A DNA stretch of 36,512 bases from DATAYF01 sp036272735 (GCA_036272735.1 DATAYF010000243.1:1-36512); one strand, 5' to 3'; positions 8,057-17,499 are shown, counted from the stretch's first letter. Notes: a model not told the origin generated them from the letters alone. A program made the numbers and translations.

Positions 8057-8071
8057 ACACCTCGTTAAAGG

Positions 8072-8235
<164 letters not shown>

Positions 8236-8325
8236 TGTTGGGTCAAATTGCCTGTTTGACATGCCCGCTGTGCCCGCTGTGCCAGACATGCTCATACGTC
8301 ACATGATGTACAATATTTTTCGTGT

Positions 8326-8389
8326 ATTGCATACATAAACAAACGCTGATGGTTTCGCGAAACCATCAGCGTTTGTTTATGTATGCAAT
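8326..8389. repeat. 64-bp perfect palindrome
   Basis: All 64 bases form an uninterrupted palindrome centred on TTTCGCGAAA (centre between 8357 and 8358). It lies between the 5S gene and the convergent end of the DUF4870-like gene (stop near 8433). Position suggests a bidirectional transcription end. No U-run follows directly on either strand. Confidence 0.85.
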
Positions 8390-8432
8390 TAGCGCATTTT
8401 CAATGTGACAAAAGCCACAGGACCGACTGTTT

Positions 8433-9092
8433 TTAGAATTTTAACTGGTCCACATAGCGGGTGGCGTAGTCGCTGACCACCGGTATCTTCAGGGGATAGC
8501 CAGTGAAGCCAATGATTATCAAGCCGACCCAGGCGACAAACGTCACAAACGAGACAAACGGTATCAGAAGCGGACCCAGGAAGGGGATCACGCCCAGTAG
8601 AATAACGAGAATGTTCAAGCCGCCGAAAACGATGATCGATTGAATGGCATGATAGCGCACCTGGCGATTCTGTTTTTCCGTGAACAGGATAATCAGGCCA
8701 GTGATCCAGCCAAGCACATAGCAAAGCGCCGATTCAATATTGGGAGCTATACCCCACGTGGTCAGCGTCGAACTAGGCTGACCGAACCATTGTTTCTGAT
8801 TGTAAGGTGATTGGCTGTAATTGTTGGGAGGCTGCTGATACCCGCCCTGCTGATATCCGCCATCCTGTGGGTTTGGCTGCTGAGCGCTAGCGCCGGGCTG
8901 GTAGTAGCCACCTTGTGGATTCGGCTGCTGAGCGCCGCCACTGGGCTGATAGTACCCACCCTGTGGCTCTGGTCGGGGGGTATTGTTATAAGGATCAGCG
9001 GGTTGCGGCTGAGGCTGTGAAGGGTTGTACCCCTGGCCATATTCACTGGAGCCAGAATATTGCTCCTGCTGGTTGGGATCGTGATAACTCAT
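8433..9092 (-). CDS. DUF4870-like membrane protein with Pro/Gln/Tyr/Gly-rich N-terminus
   Basis: A 219-aa protein in two parts. Residues 1 to about 100 are a hydrophilic tail rich in Pro, Gln, Tyr and Gly, with near-repeats of GGYYQPG.AQQPNPQ. Residues about 115-205 hold three hydrophobic helices, with the segment EKQNRQVRYHAIQSI between the first and second. The pattern 'helix, short basic loop with Q/R-x-H-A-x-Q, two helices' is typical of DUF4870/Tic20-like small membrane proteins. Function is unknown in that family. The ATG at 9092 has GAGAGGT nine bases upstream. It is probably monocistronic, between the 64-bp palindrome and lon. Confidence 0.75.
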   Translation of the reverse strand: MSYHDPNQQEQYSGSSEYGQGYNPSQPQPQPADPYNNTPRPEPQGGYYQPSGGAQQPNPQGGYYQPGASAQQPNPQDGGYQQGGYQQPPNNYSQSPYNQKQWFGQPSSTLTTWGIAPNIESALCYVLGWITGLIILFTEKQNRQVRYHAIQSIIVFGGLNILVILLGVIPFLGPLLIPFVSFVTFVAWVGLIIIGFTGYPLKIPVVSDYATRYVDQLKF

Positions 9093-9203
9093 GAATAATA
9101 TACCTCTCGATTATGCAACAATGAGATAAAAACGCCAGGGCGAGGCAGCGCTTACCTCATGAAACAGCGGTCTCACAAGAAACACACGTGGTAATATTTT
9201 GCC

Positions 9204-9298
9204 AAATGTGCTATCACTACAATGCCTATTGTTACTACGGATCATATCTACAAAAGTTGTCAGACACTACTATACTAAACGTAAGTGGTAGCACATTT
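9204..9298. repeat. long-range inverted repeat between DUF4870-like gene and lon
   Basis: The bases 9204-9217 and 9285-9298 pair over 14 positions with one G-U pair when read on the plus strand (one mismatch on the minus strand), enclosing 67 bases. This is the only structure seen in the 211-bp gap after lon and may be its 3' end. Confidence 0.4.
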
Positions 9299-9303
9299 TC
9301 AAA

Positions 9304-11880
9304 TTACGATTGACTATCGCGTTTCGCGTGAGCGGAGGAATGCTGATCAGGTGCCCCCTGGTCGTTTGGGGGGATAATGAACGGTGGTCGCTCGTTCGCC
9401 TCGTCGTCAGGCTCGTTGGTACGCCGCAGATCCTGTTCATTGTGTAGCGCGAGCGCTCCTTCTCTATGCAGCGGGCGTGGCTCTGACAACGGTTGTTCGT
9501 CGCGCATAGGCAGTGGTGGCAGCAACGCGAGATCGACCACCTGATCCATATTTTCTACCAGCGTGATATGTATACGTTGGCGCGTTTTATCGGGAATATC
9601 CGCGAGATCCTTCTTATTTTGTGCGGGCGCGATCAGGCGCGTAATGTTTGCCTGCTGAGCAGCCAGCACCTTCTCTTTCAAGCCCCCGATTGGCAACACC
9701 GTGCCGAGCAGCGTAATCTCACCGGTCATGGCGAGATCGCCGCGCACAGGACGCCGTGCCAGGGCAGAGATGAGCGCACTTGCGATGGTGATACCGGCGG
9801 AAGGACCATCCTTTGGCATAGCACCTTCTGGCAAGTGAATGTGAATATCAATACTATCCTGGAAATTGGGGTCGATGTTCAATGCCTCGGCGCGTGTGCG
9901 AATGTAGGAGAGCGCGGCTATCGCCGACTCGCGCATCACATCGCCCAATTGGCCTGTGATCAGCAGATCACCCTTGCCCACCATCGTGACCACCTCGACT
10001 GGCAGGATCACGCCGCCCATCTCGGTCACACCGAGACCAATAGCAGAGCCAACTTGTGAACGCAACAGGGGTGGGGCCGTGCTGTACCGAGGCGTGCCAA
10101 GGTATTGTTCAAGGCTATTGGAGGTCAGGCGGATATGTGTGTTCGGCTTTTCCAGCACGCGCCGCGCCGACTTGCGACAAATGTTTGCCAGTTGGCGCTC
10201 AAGGCTGCGTACGCCTGCTTCGCGTGTATAATCGGTAACAATATGCTCTATGACCGTCTGTGGCACTTTGACCTGCTGTGGTGTCAGACCATGCTCGGTG
10301 AGCACCTTTGGCAGCAGATGGCGCATGCCAATACTGACCTTCTCTTCCAGCATATAGCCTGGCAGGTCGATAATATCCATGCGGTCGTACAGGGCACGCG
10401 GGATCTGATAGCGTATGTTGCCAGTACATATGAAAAAGACTTCGGAGAGATCGAACGGCAACTCAAGGTAATGGTCTCCGAAAGTGTTATTTTGCCCAGG
10501 ATCGAGCACTTCTAACAAGGCAGCCGCTGGATCACCACGATAGTCCGAAGACAGCTTATCGATTTCGTCCAGCAAGAAGACCGGGTTGCGCACGCCGACC
10601 GTTTTCATGCTTTGGATAATACGACCGGGCAGTGCACCCACGTAGGTGCGCCGATGTCCGCGAATTTCAGCCTCGTCGTGCACACCGCCAAGCGAGATAC
10701 GAGCAAATTTACGACCAAGCGCACGTGCAATCGATTGGCCCAGGGATGTTTTACCGACACCAGGAGGGCCAATCAGGCAGAGAATTTGTCCCTGCCCACC
10801 GTTGATATTTCCACCGCGGTCGGCGAATTGCTGGCGCAACTGACGCACCGCCAGAAACTCGATGATGCGTTCCTTGATGCCTTCCAGGCCATAATGATCT
10901 TCATTGAGAATACGGCGCGTCTCCTCGATATCGAAGCGGTCTTCGCTGCGCTCGTTCCACGGCAAGGCCAACATCCAATCGATGTACGAACGGATCACCG
11001 ACAATTCGGCAGATTGTGAGGACGTGCGCTCCAGGCGGTCGATTTCTTTGCGTACTTTGACGGCAACCTCGTACGGGAGGTCTTTTTCTTTCACCTTATT
11101 GCGCAGTTCATCGGCCTCCGAGCTGGTATCCATGCCCAACTCTTCCTGAATGGCACGCAGTTGCTCGCGCAGGTAAAACTCTTTTTGGGAGCGATCAACC
11201 TGGGAACGTACGCGACTGCGGATTGTCTTTTCCAACTCAAGGATTTCAATTTCATTGCCGATCTGCACGCAGATCTTCTCCAGACGGGCCAGAGGGTCAT
11301 ACGTTTCTAGCAGATCTTGCTGCTGCGCGGTATCGGAGATCAAATGAGCAGCCAGCGTATCGGAAAGGCGAGAGGGAGTTTTTATGGCGACAATCGAATT
11401 GATATCATCGACAGAGAAGCGACGATTAAGTTGCGCGTAGCGCTCAAAAAGGTTGGTAGCATGACGAACGAAAGCATCGACCTGTGAGCCAACCGGCTGC
11501 GTTTCTTCAGGAAGCATAACACGCACGCGCATGAAGGGTTCCAGGTCGAGATACTCTTCAATATTGGCCCGCGCCACACCACGCAACAATACTTGCAGGC
11601 TGCCATCGCTCTGGCGATGCGTCGTCATCACCTCAACCAGTGTGCCGGTGGCGTAGATATCAGCGGGTTGTGGGTCATCAATATCAACACTCCGTTGCGT
11701 TGCAGCGATAAGCAAATGGTCTGGCCGCATCATCGCCTCTTCGACTGCCCGCACGGTTTTATCGCGCGCAATAGGCAGGGCATGACGATTTTGCGGAAAC
11801 GCAACGATGTTCTTCAACGCCACGAGTGGATAAACATCTTCAGTTTTTTGTACAATGTCCTGGCGTTCTTGTTCAGTCAT
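9304..11880 (-). CDS. lon: ATP-dependent protease Lon
   Basis: An 858-aa soluble serine protease that unfolds and degrades damaged and regulatory proteins. Seen: the N-terminal Lon substrate-binding domain (about 15-210), a coiled region, and the AAA+ module with Walker A GPPGVGKT (371-378) and Walker B VFLLDEIDK (about 434-442). The protease domain follows, with Ser694 in PKDGPSAG and Lys737 in GGLKEK; these 43 residues apart are the Ser-Lys dyad. After about residue 775 a hydrophilic, Pro/Glu/Asp-rich tail of about 80 residues extends beyond the usual LonA C-terminus. ATG 11880 has only a weak GGGA site. It follows clpX by 66 bp on the same strand, so it probably belongs to the tig-clpX-lon unit. 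No sigma-32-like or CIRCE element was recognised. Confidence 0.96.
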   Translation of the reverse strand: MTEQERQDIVQKTEDVYPLVALKNIVAFPQNRHALPIARDKTVRAVEEAMMRPDHLLIAATQRSVDIDDPQPADIYATGTLVEVMTTHRQSDGSLQVLLRGVARANIEEYLDLEPFMRVRVMLPEETQPVGSQVDAFVRHATNLFERYAQLNRRFSVDDINSIVAIKTPSRLSDTLAAHLISDTAQQQDLLETYDPLARLEKICVQIGNEIEILELEKTIRSRVRSQVDRSQKEFYLREQLRAIQEELGMDTSSEADELRNKVKEKDLPYEVAVKVRKEIDRLERTSSQSAELSVIRSYIDWMLALPWNERSEDRFDIEETRRILNEDHYGLEGIKERIIEFLAVRQLRQQFADRGGNINGGQGQILCLIGPPGVGKTSLGQSIARALGRKFARISLGGVHDEAEIRGHRRTYVGALPGRIIQSMKTVGVRNPVFLLDEIDKLSSDYRGDPAAALLEVLDPGQNNTFGDHYLELPFDLSEVFFICTGNIRYQIPRALYDRMDIIDLPGYMLEEKVSIGMRHLLPKVLTEHGLTPQQVKVPQTVIEHIVTDYTREAGVRSLERQLANICRKSARRVLEKPNTHIRLTSNSLEQYLGTPRYSTAPPLLRSQVGSAIGLGVTEMGGVILPVEVVTMVGKGDLLITGQLGDVMRESAIAALSYIRTRAEALNIDPNFQDSIDIHIHLPEGAMPKDGPSAGITIASALISALARRPVRGDLAMTGEITLLGTVLPIGGLKEKVLAAQQANITRLIAPAQNKKDLADIPDKTRQRIHITLVENMDQVVDLALLPPLPMRDEQPLSEPRPLHREGALALHNEQDLRRTNEPDDEANERPPFIIPPNDQGAPDQHSSAHAKRDSQS

Positions 11881-11946
11881 TGGTTCCCGCCTGTCTAGGA
11901 ATTACTCATAACGGTTCCACAATTACATAAAACAGTCACGTCCATG

Positions 11947-13239
11947 CTAGGCAGATTCGTCCTCTGAATAACTCGTATTTGCTCGCTCGGAGCGTGTGAC
12001 GAGTAACGGTTTATTGCGCACACTGATGACCTCGCCGTTGATAATCACCCGCTTCACGTCGGAGCGCGAAGGGATCTCGTACATCACGTCGAGAAGCACA
12101 TCTTCGATAATTGTGCGCAGTCCTCGCGCGCCTGTCCGTTGTTTCAGAGCAGCTTCAGCGGCCGCCTCAAGGGCATCTTTCGTAAAGACCAGTTCAACAC
12201 GGTCTAGTTGTAAAAACTTTTGATACTGTTTGACGATGGCGTTCTTTGGCTCGGTTAAAATGCGGATCAGCGCATCCTTATCCAGACTATCGAGCGAGAC
12301 CGCCACCGGCAAGCGACCCACAAATTCAGGAATGAGGCCGTATTTGAGCAGGTCATCGGGGTTAAGCTGAGCAAGAATTGAGATATCTTTTTTGGTCTCC
12401 TCCTGCTTATCTTGCGAGGCTTTGGAGCGGAATCCGATATTCTTATTGCTGCCAAGGCGCTGCTCGACGACCTTTTCGAGTCCTTCAAAAGCACCGCCAC
12501 AAATGAACAGGATATTGGCGGTATTGATCTGGATGAAGTCTTGGTGGGGGTGCTTGCGTCCGCCCTGTGGGGGGACGTTGGCTACGGTACCCTCAATGAT
12601 TTTGAGCAAGGCTTGCTGCACACCCTCGCCGGAAACATCGCGCGTAATTGAGGGATTATCTGACTTACGTGCGATTTTGTCAATTTCGTCGATGTACACG
12701 ATGCCGTGTTCGGCCCGCGCCACATCGAAATCGGCGGTTTGTATCAAGCGTAAAAGGATGTTTTCGACATCCTCACCGACATAGCCAGCTTCGGTCAACG
12801 CGGTCGCGTCGGCGATGCAGAATGGCACATCCAGGATCTTCGCCAGCGTCTGCGCCAGCAGGGTTTTGCCGCTGCCGGTGGGGCCGATCATCAGGATATT
12901 GCTTTTGCCAAGCTCCACATCGTCGATTTGCATACCGGCATTGACGCGCTTATAGTGGTTGTACACAGCGACAGACAACGCTTTTTTGGCACGCTCTTGT
13001 CCGATTACATATTGGCTGAGCTGCTCATAGATCTTCTTCGGCGTGGGCACCTTGCCCGTCTGCAAGCGTGGCTTGGCAATGGTCGCCTGTTCTTCGTCGA
13101 TGATCTCTCGGCAAAGGTCGATGCACTCATCACAAATGTATACACCGGCAGGGCCAGCGATAAGACGCTGAACCTGGTCCTGACTCTTACCGCAGAATGA
13201 GCAGCGATAGGTCGTACGCATATTTTTCGAGTTTGCCAC
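11947..13239 (-). CDS. clpX: ATP-dependent Clp protease ATP-binding subunit ClpX
   Basis: About 430 aa; the AAA+ unfoldase that feeds tagged proteins into ClpP. Seen: an N-terminal C4 zinc-binding domain (C13, C16, C36, C39), Walker A GPTGSGKT (119-126), the substrate-gripping pore loop GYVGED (152-157), the Walker B region IVYIDEIDK and the IGF-type loop region NKNIGF. Start: GTG 13239 has AGGAAAGG eight bases upstream. GTG 13248 in the same frame is closer to that site and also possible, as is ATG 13221. It lies 53 bp after tig on the same strand. clpP, the proteolytic partner that often sits between tig and clpX, is not in the window. Confidence 0.95.
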   Translation of the reverse strand: MANSKNMRTTYRCSFCGKSQDQVQRLIAGPAGVYICDECIDLCREIIDEEQATIAKPRLQTGKVPTPKKIYEQLSQYVIGQERAKKALSVAVYNHYKRVNAGMQIDDVELGKSNILMIGPTGSGKTLLAQTLAKILDVPFCIADATALTEAGYVGEDVENILLRLIQTADFDVARAEHGIVYIDEIDKIARKSDNPSITRDVSGEGVQQALLKIIEGTVANVPPQGGRKHPHQDFIQINTANILFICGGAFEGLEKVVEQRLGSNKNIGFRSKASQDKQEETKKDISILAQLNPDDLLKYGLIPEFVGRLPVAVSLDSLDKDALIRILTEPKNAIVKQYQKFLQLDRVELVFTKDALEAAAEAALKQRTGARGLRTIIEDVLLDVMYEIPSRSDVKRVIINGEVISVRNKPLLVTRSERANTSYSEDESA

Positions 13240-13291
13240 GTCTGTCACCTTTCCTGCGAGCGTAACACGGTACCTAATGGTTTATCTTCAA

Positions 13292-14683
13292 CTACTGATC
13301 TGTACTCTCATTATGAGCCTCTACCGAAGCATCTTCACCAGCCTGCGCGGCTGCCAGCGCGTTATCCTCGGCTTCTAGCTCTGCAACGCTTTCTTCACTG
13401 ACCTCGTCCGGGTCGGGATCGGTGGTCAGTTCTAACAAGCGCGTCAGAGCTTTTTCACGGCGGTAACTGATAGCCAGCGAACGAATCTGGTTTTCAGTGC
13501 GTGGCAACGGCTGCCCAAGCTGCGCGTAGGTATTGAAGATCATCTCTAATTCTTCGGGAGCAATCTCGATGCCCTCTTTCTCCGCGATAGCTTCCAGCAC
13601 GAGTTGCCGTTTGACACGCTCTTCCGCCTCAGGCTTCAAATCTTGTAGGTACTCTTCACGGCTCTTACGCGTCATCATCAAGTACTGATCCATCGAGAGA
13701 TGCTGCTGCTCCAGCACGTGTGAGAACTGGTGCATCATGTCTTCGGTCTCTTCCTCGATCAACAGAGGATGGATGGTAAACGTAGCGTCCTCGATGACCT
13801 TCTTGATTGCCTGCTCACGCAACTCTTCACGAATGCTGCGCTTCTTATTCTCCAGAATGTTATCGCTGAGGGCTTTACTCAGGTCTTCCGTGGACTCGAA
13901 TTGCCCCTCGCTGACTTGCGCCGCGAACGCATCATCCACTTCAGGAAGGTGCTTCTCTTCGACTTTATGCAGCGTCACAGTATAGTCAGCCTGCTTGCCA
14001 GCCAGCTTTTCGTTGCTATAATCTTCGGGAATCGTGGTCGAGAAAGACTTTGTTTCACCCACGTTCATACCAACGACGTGCTCATCCATGCCAGAGAATA
14101 GGCCAGGACGCTCGTCGGTCAACTCATAGGGATTGTCTTTGAGATCGGAGATTTGTTGGTCACCGGAGGTCAATTTGAGATCAACGGTGACGCGATCATT
14201 GATGGCTGCCGGGCGCTCAACGATCTCCCAGGTGACCTGGCGATTGCGCAGGTTTTCAATTTCCTTATCGACCTCTTCAGAAGTGACGGTCGCCTCTGCG
14301 CGGTCGAAGTGCAAGGCGCTATAATCGCCCAATTCAACCGGCGTGACGATAGGCACTTTCATGCTGAAGTGGTAGGGCTGCCCCATTTCAAAGGTGGGGG
14401 CGTCCAACTCTGGCTGGGTAATCGGAGTCAGCTCGTGCTCTTTTATCGCATCGCGATAGGCCTCTGAAATAAGATCATCCAGACCCTCTTGATAGATATA
14501 TTCCTTGCCTAGCTTACGTTCTAGCAAAGAGCGAGGTGCTTTTCCACGCCGGAAGCCCTGCACATCGACCTTCTTGACTAGTTTTTTATACGCCTTATCC
14601 GAGGCCGTTTCCATTTCATCCCACGGGATATCAACCGCAACGACGGCCTCACTCGTTGGCAATTTTTCAACCGAGACCTTCAC
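13292..14683 (-). CDS. tig: trigger factor (ribosome-associated chaperone and prolyl isomerase)
   Basis: A 463-aa chaperone that binds at the ribosome exit tunnel. Seen: the ribosome-binding signature GFRRGKAPRSLLERKLG (about 44-60), a PPIase-like middle domain (about 150-240; the FKBP fold is only loosely conserved here), and the long helical C-terminal domain with DLKPEAEERVKRQLVLE. A roughly 35-residue acidic, Ala/Glu-rich tail closes the protein. Start: GTG 14683 has GGAGGA four bases upstream. An ATG overlapping it is out of frame and stops at once (ATGTGA), so GTG is right. A promoter at 14700-14729 precedes it. It leads a run with clpX and lon. Confidence 0.93.
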   Translation of the reverse strand: MKVSVEKLPTSEAVVAVDIPWDEMETASDKAYKKLVKKVDVQGFRRGKAPRSLLERKLGKEYIYQEGLDDLISEAYRDAIKEHELTPITQPELDAPTFEMGQPYHFSMKVPIVTPVELGDYSALHFDRAEATVTSEEVDKEIENLRNRQVTWEIVERPAAINDRVTVDLKLTSGDQQISDLKDNPYELTDERPGLFSGMDEHVVGMNVGETKSFSTTIPEDYSNEKLAGKQADYTVTLHKVEEKHLPEVDDAFAAQVSEGQFESTEDLSKALSDNILENKKRSIREELREQAIKKVIEDATFTIHPLLIEEETEDMMHQFSHVLEQQHLSMDQYLMMTRKSREEYLQDLKPEAEERVKRQLVLEAIAEKEGIEIAPEELEMIFNTYAQLGQPLPRTENQIRSLAISYRREKALTRLLELTTDPDPDEVSEESVAELEAEDNALAAAQAGEDASVEAHNESTDQ

Positions 14684-14699
14684 ATTTCCTCCAACGACT

Positions 14700-14729
14700 A
14701 ATATATTCCCTCTATGATACCACATTCAA
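14700..14729 (-). promoter_or_regulatory. promoter of tig-clpX-lon
   Basis: On the minus strand TTGAAT (14724-14729) and TATATT (14700-14705) are spaced by 18 bases, ending 16 bases before the GTG start. The predicted leader is short, about ten bases including the GGAGGA site. Confidence 0.5.
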
Positions 14730-14855
14730 TGCATTTTGAAAGCAACGTCAGGTGCTATTCTGTCTTGCACATCAGTAACATATGGACGATTGGAGGAAGT
14801 ATAGAGAGGTAACCACCACCAATAGACCACCCAACGACGCGATACATCAGAAAAA

Positions 14856-14938
14856 TGGGCGGTGAGAGACTCGAACTCTCACGGTTCATCACCAACAGAT
14901 CCTAAGTCTGTCCTGTCTACCAATTTCAGCAACCGCCC
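14856..14938 (-). tRNA. tRNA-Leu (UAG)
   Basis: Read on the minus strand the 83 bases form a class II tRNA. The acceptor stem is GGGCGGT/ACCGCCC with discriminator A. The anticodon loop CTTAGGA carries TAG, a variable arm is present, and the T arm contains GTTCGAGTC. CCA is not encoded. A TTTTT run directly follows the 3' end and may terminate transcription. Confidence 0.93.
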
Positions 14939-14985
14939 ATGTGAAAAATTGAGCTGGAATTGCCATAATTTATTCTCACCTGTGG

Positions 14986-15015
14986 ATGATACATCAGGAA
15001 ATTGCCAACTGTCAA
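14986..15015 (-). promoter_or_regulatory. promoter of tRNA-Leu
   Basis: On the minus strand consensus TTGACA (15010-15015) and TATCAT (14986-14991) are 18 bases apart, about 48 bases before the tRNA 5' end. Confidence 0.65.
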
Positions 15016-15079
15016 GACAAATTGCCCGTACAGACTTTCTGGCTACGTCATCACCTATCTTCATAGGAGAGCATACAAT

Positions 15080-15109
15080 TTGGCGCTAAAATTTTTCAGG
15101 TGATAGAAT
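15080..15109 (+). promoter_or_regulatory. promoter candidate of ppk1
   Basis: TTGGCG (15080-15085) and TAGAAT (15104-15109) are spaced by 18 bases, 52 bases before the ATG at 15162. Confidence 0.45.
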
Positions 15110-15161
15110 AAAACGTAACCATTAGCAATGTTGAAAGTAAAAAGTCGAGATACGCAAATAT

Positions 15162-17339
15162 ATGGACCATCAATCTCCACAAGTACTCATATCATCAGAA
15201 ATAGAACAACCTGATCTGTATATCAATCGCGAATTAAGCTGGATTGAGTTCAATCGCCGTGTGTTCGAGGAGGCTAAGGATAGCCGTCATCCACTACTTG
15301 AGCGCGTGAAGTTTATCTCCATTTTTGAGACCAACCTTGACGAGTTTAGAATGATTCGCATAGCTGGCTTGAAAGATCAGGCAATATCGCGCATCTCCCC
15401 GCGCAGTCCCGATGGGCGTACCGCTGAACAGCAATTGGATGCAGTACGTCAGAGCCTGGCACCATTAGTACAGGAGGTGCGGCAATACTGGCGCAACGAG
15501 CTGGTCCCGTTGCTGGCGGAACAACACGTCTTTATTCTGGATTATGAGCAGCTTGATAAGCAGCAACGTGAGGCCATGCGTATCTACTTTGAAAATGAGG
15601 TCTTTCCCGTGTTGACGCCACTGGCCGTCGATCCGGTGCATCCATTTCCGCATATCTCGAACCGTAGCCTGAACCTGGCCGTGGTGATTACCGATGTGGC
15701 GCAGGGAGGTTCTACTAAGGAAGAGAATGAACTGTTCGCGCGGCTCAAAGTTCCGCCGACGCTGCCTCGCCTGGTGCCCGTGCCAACTTCTATTGAGGAT
15801 CCGAACACGGTGGCTTTTGTCTGGATGGAGCAGGTTATTGCCGCGCACCTCAACATGCTGTTCCCAGGTTTTGAGGTCTGGGAGTCGTACCCCTTCCGCG
15901 TAATACGCGATGCCGATATCGAGCTTCAAGAGGACGATGCGTCGGATCTGCTTGAATATATTGAGCAAGAAGTACGTGAGCGGCGGTTCGGTGCGGTGGT
16001 GGACCTGGCTGTCAATCCATCGATGCCAGCACGCATTCGTCACCTGTTGCTGGACAATCTAGAAATTACCAATAAAGATCTGACCGTCATTGATGGACCT
16101 TTAGGCATGGGCGATGTGATGGAACTGCATCACATGGAGCGTCCAGAGCTGAAAGACCAGCCTTTTACACCGCACGTATCTATCGATCTCGATCTACATA
16201 ATGATACGATCTTTTCGGCAATTCGTAAGCATCCCATCTTGATGCACCATCCCTACGATAGTTTCAATAGTGTTGTGGATTTTATTCGTGCCGCCGCCGA
16301 AGATCCGCAGGTGCTCGCTATCAAGCAGACGTTGTATCGTGTCGGTACCAATTCTCAGGTGGTAAAATCACTGCTAAGGGCTATCGAAAATGGTAAGCAG
16401 GTAGCGGTGATGGTTGAATTGAAGGCGCGCTTTGATGAAGAAAACAATATTGGGTGGGCGCGAGAGTTGGAACGCGCGGGCGTGCACGTCGTCTATGGGC
16501 TGAAATGGCTGAAGACGCACGCGAAAGTGGCGATGGTGATTCGGCGTGAGCAGGATGGCTTGCGGCGCTATGTCCATCTGAGCACGGGCAATTACAATGC
16601 CTCGACCTCGAAAATTTATGAAGACCTGGGCTTTTTTGCCAGCAATAAGGAGCTTGGCGAGGACGTCTCCAAACTCTTTAATTCATTAACCGGCTACTCG
16701 AAGAAAAATACCTATCAGAAGTTGTTGGTTGCGCCCGTTGCTTTACGCCAGGGTATTATCGAGCGTATCGAGTATGAAATTGGCATGCAGGAGCGCTACG
16801 GCAATGGCCATTTGCTCTTTAAGTGTAATTCCTTAACTGATCCCGAAATGGTCAAGCTGCTGTATCGTGCCTCACAGGCAGGTGTACAGGTTGATCTGAT
16901 CGTGCGTGGCATCTGCTGTTTGCGTCCGGGTATCGCCGGCGTAAGCGACAATATTCGTGTGCGCAGTATCGTGGGGCGTTTCCTTGAGCACAGCCGTGTC
17001 TATTGCTTTGGCAACAATGGATCGACAGAAATATATCTGGGAAGCGCGGACCTGATGCAGCGCAATTTGAACAATCGGGTGGAGACGCTGTTCCCCATCG
17101 AGTCTCCGGTCTTACGCAAAAACATTATTGACCGTTTGCTCAAGCCGATTCTTGCCGATACCGTTAACGCGCACGAATTGCAGCCTGACGGCAACTATAT
17201 ACGAGTACGACCACACGCTGACGAGCCGCCATTCGACAGCCAGAGCTGGTTCATCTCGCATCCCTTCTTCGAGTTGGAGGAGGCAGCGAGCGAAAAGCTT
17301 ACTGGCGTCACCATTAGCGCCATTCCTTCCAGCTCATAA
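15162..17339 (+). CDS. ppk1: polyphosphate kinase 1
   Basis: A 725-aa enzyme that polymerises the gamma-phosphate of ATP into inorganic polyphosphate, reversibly, at the membrane face. Seen: the N-terminal domain with YINRELSWIEFNRRVFEEA (about 20-38) and FISIFETNLDEF (about 63-74). The catalytic domains carry H472 in VHLSTGNYN, equivalent to the autophosphorylated His435 of E. coli, and H610 in EHSRVYCFGNNG, equivalent to His592. The tail DEPPFDSQSWF is less conserved. Length is usual (about 690-740). The start ATG has no strong ribosome site. It diverges from tRNA-Leu and ends before a double hairpin at 17371-17451. No ppx or pho regulatory gene is adjacent. Confidence 0.95.
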   Translation: MDHQSPQVLISSEIEQPDLYINRELSWIEFNRRVFEEAKDSRHPLLERVKFISIFETNLDEFRMIRIAGLKDQAISRISPRSPDGRTAEQQLDAVRQSLAPLVQEVRQYWRNELVPLLAEQHVFILDYEQLDKQQREAMRIYFENEVFPVLTPLAVDPVHPFPHISNRSLNLAVVITDVAQGGSTKEENELFARLKVPPTLPRLVPVPTSIEDPNTVAFVWMEQVIAAHLNMLFPGFEVWESYPFRVIRDADIELQEDDASDLLEYIEQEVRERRFGAVVDLAVNPSMPARIRHLLLDNLEITNKDLTVIDGPLGMGDVMELHHMERPELKDQPFTPHVSIDLDLHNDTIFSAIRKHPILMHHPYDSFNSVVDFIRAAAEDPQVLAIKQTLYRVGTNSQVVKSLLRAIENGKQVAVMVELKARFDEENNIGWARELERAGVHVVYGLKWLKTHAKVAMVIRREQDGLRRYVHLSTGNYNASTSKIYEDLGFFASNKELGEDVSKLFNSLTGYSKKNTYQKLLVAPVALRQGIIERIEYEIGMQERYGNGHLLFKCNSLTDPEMVKLLYRASQAGVQVDLIVRGICCLRPGIAGVSDNIRVRSIVGRFLEHSRVYCFGNNGSTEIYLGSADLMQRNLNNRVETLFPIESPVLRKNIIDRLLKPILADTVNAHELQPDGNYIRVRPHADEPPFDSQSWFISHPFFELEEAASEKLTGVTISAIPSSS

Positions 17340-17370
17340 CGACGTTCGAGGGTTGATAACCCTACAAGTA

Positions 17371-17394
17371 AGCGACCCCCGCGCGGGGGTCGCT
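17371..17394. repeat. 24-bp perfect palindrome after ppk1
   Basis: An exact GC-rich palindrome, AGCGACCCCCGC and its complement, 32 bases after the ppk1 stop. It is followed directly by a second hairpin, and the pair probably ends the ppk1 message. Confidence 0.75.
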
Positions 17395-17403
17395 ACCATA
17401 GAC

Positions 17404-17460
17404 GAAGGCATATCCCGCAAGGGGGATCGTTCCCTTAAGGGATATGCCTTCTTTGTTTTG
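17404..17460 (+). terminator. terminator of ppk1
   Basis: Arms 17404-17416 and 17439-17451 pair over 13 bases around a 22-base loop, which itself can fold. CTTTGTTTTG follows the stem. It lies between convergent ppk1 and the LysM-CHAP gene. Confidence 0.75.
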
Positions 17461-17499
17461 TTGGGAAACTCCAGGATAGTATGCTCTAAGTTAATGATG

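Noticed and set aside
8262..8279. Two tandem copies of a 9-base unit (TGCCCGCTG)
   Set aside because: Too short and too few copies to be meaningful; no iteron or CRISPR pattern.
14684..14686. ATG overlapping the GTG start of tig
   Set aside because: It is out of frame and meets TGA immediately, so GTG 14683 is the start.
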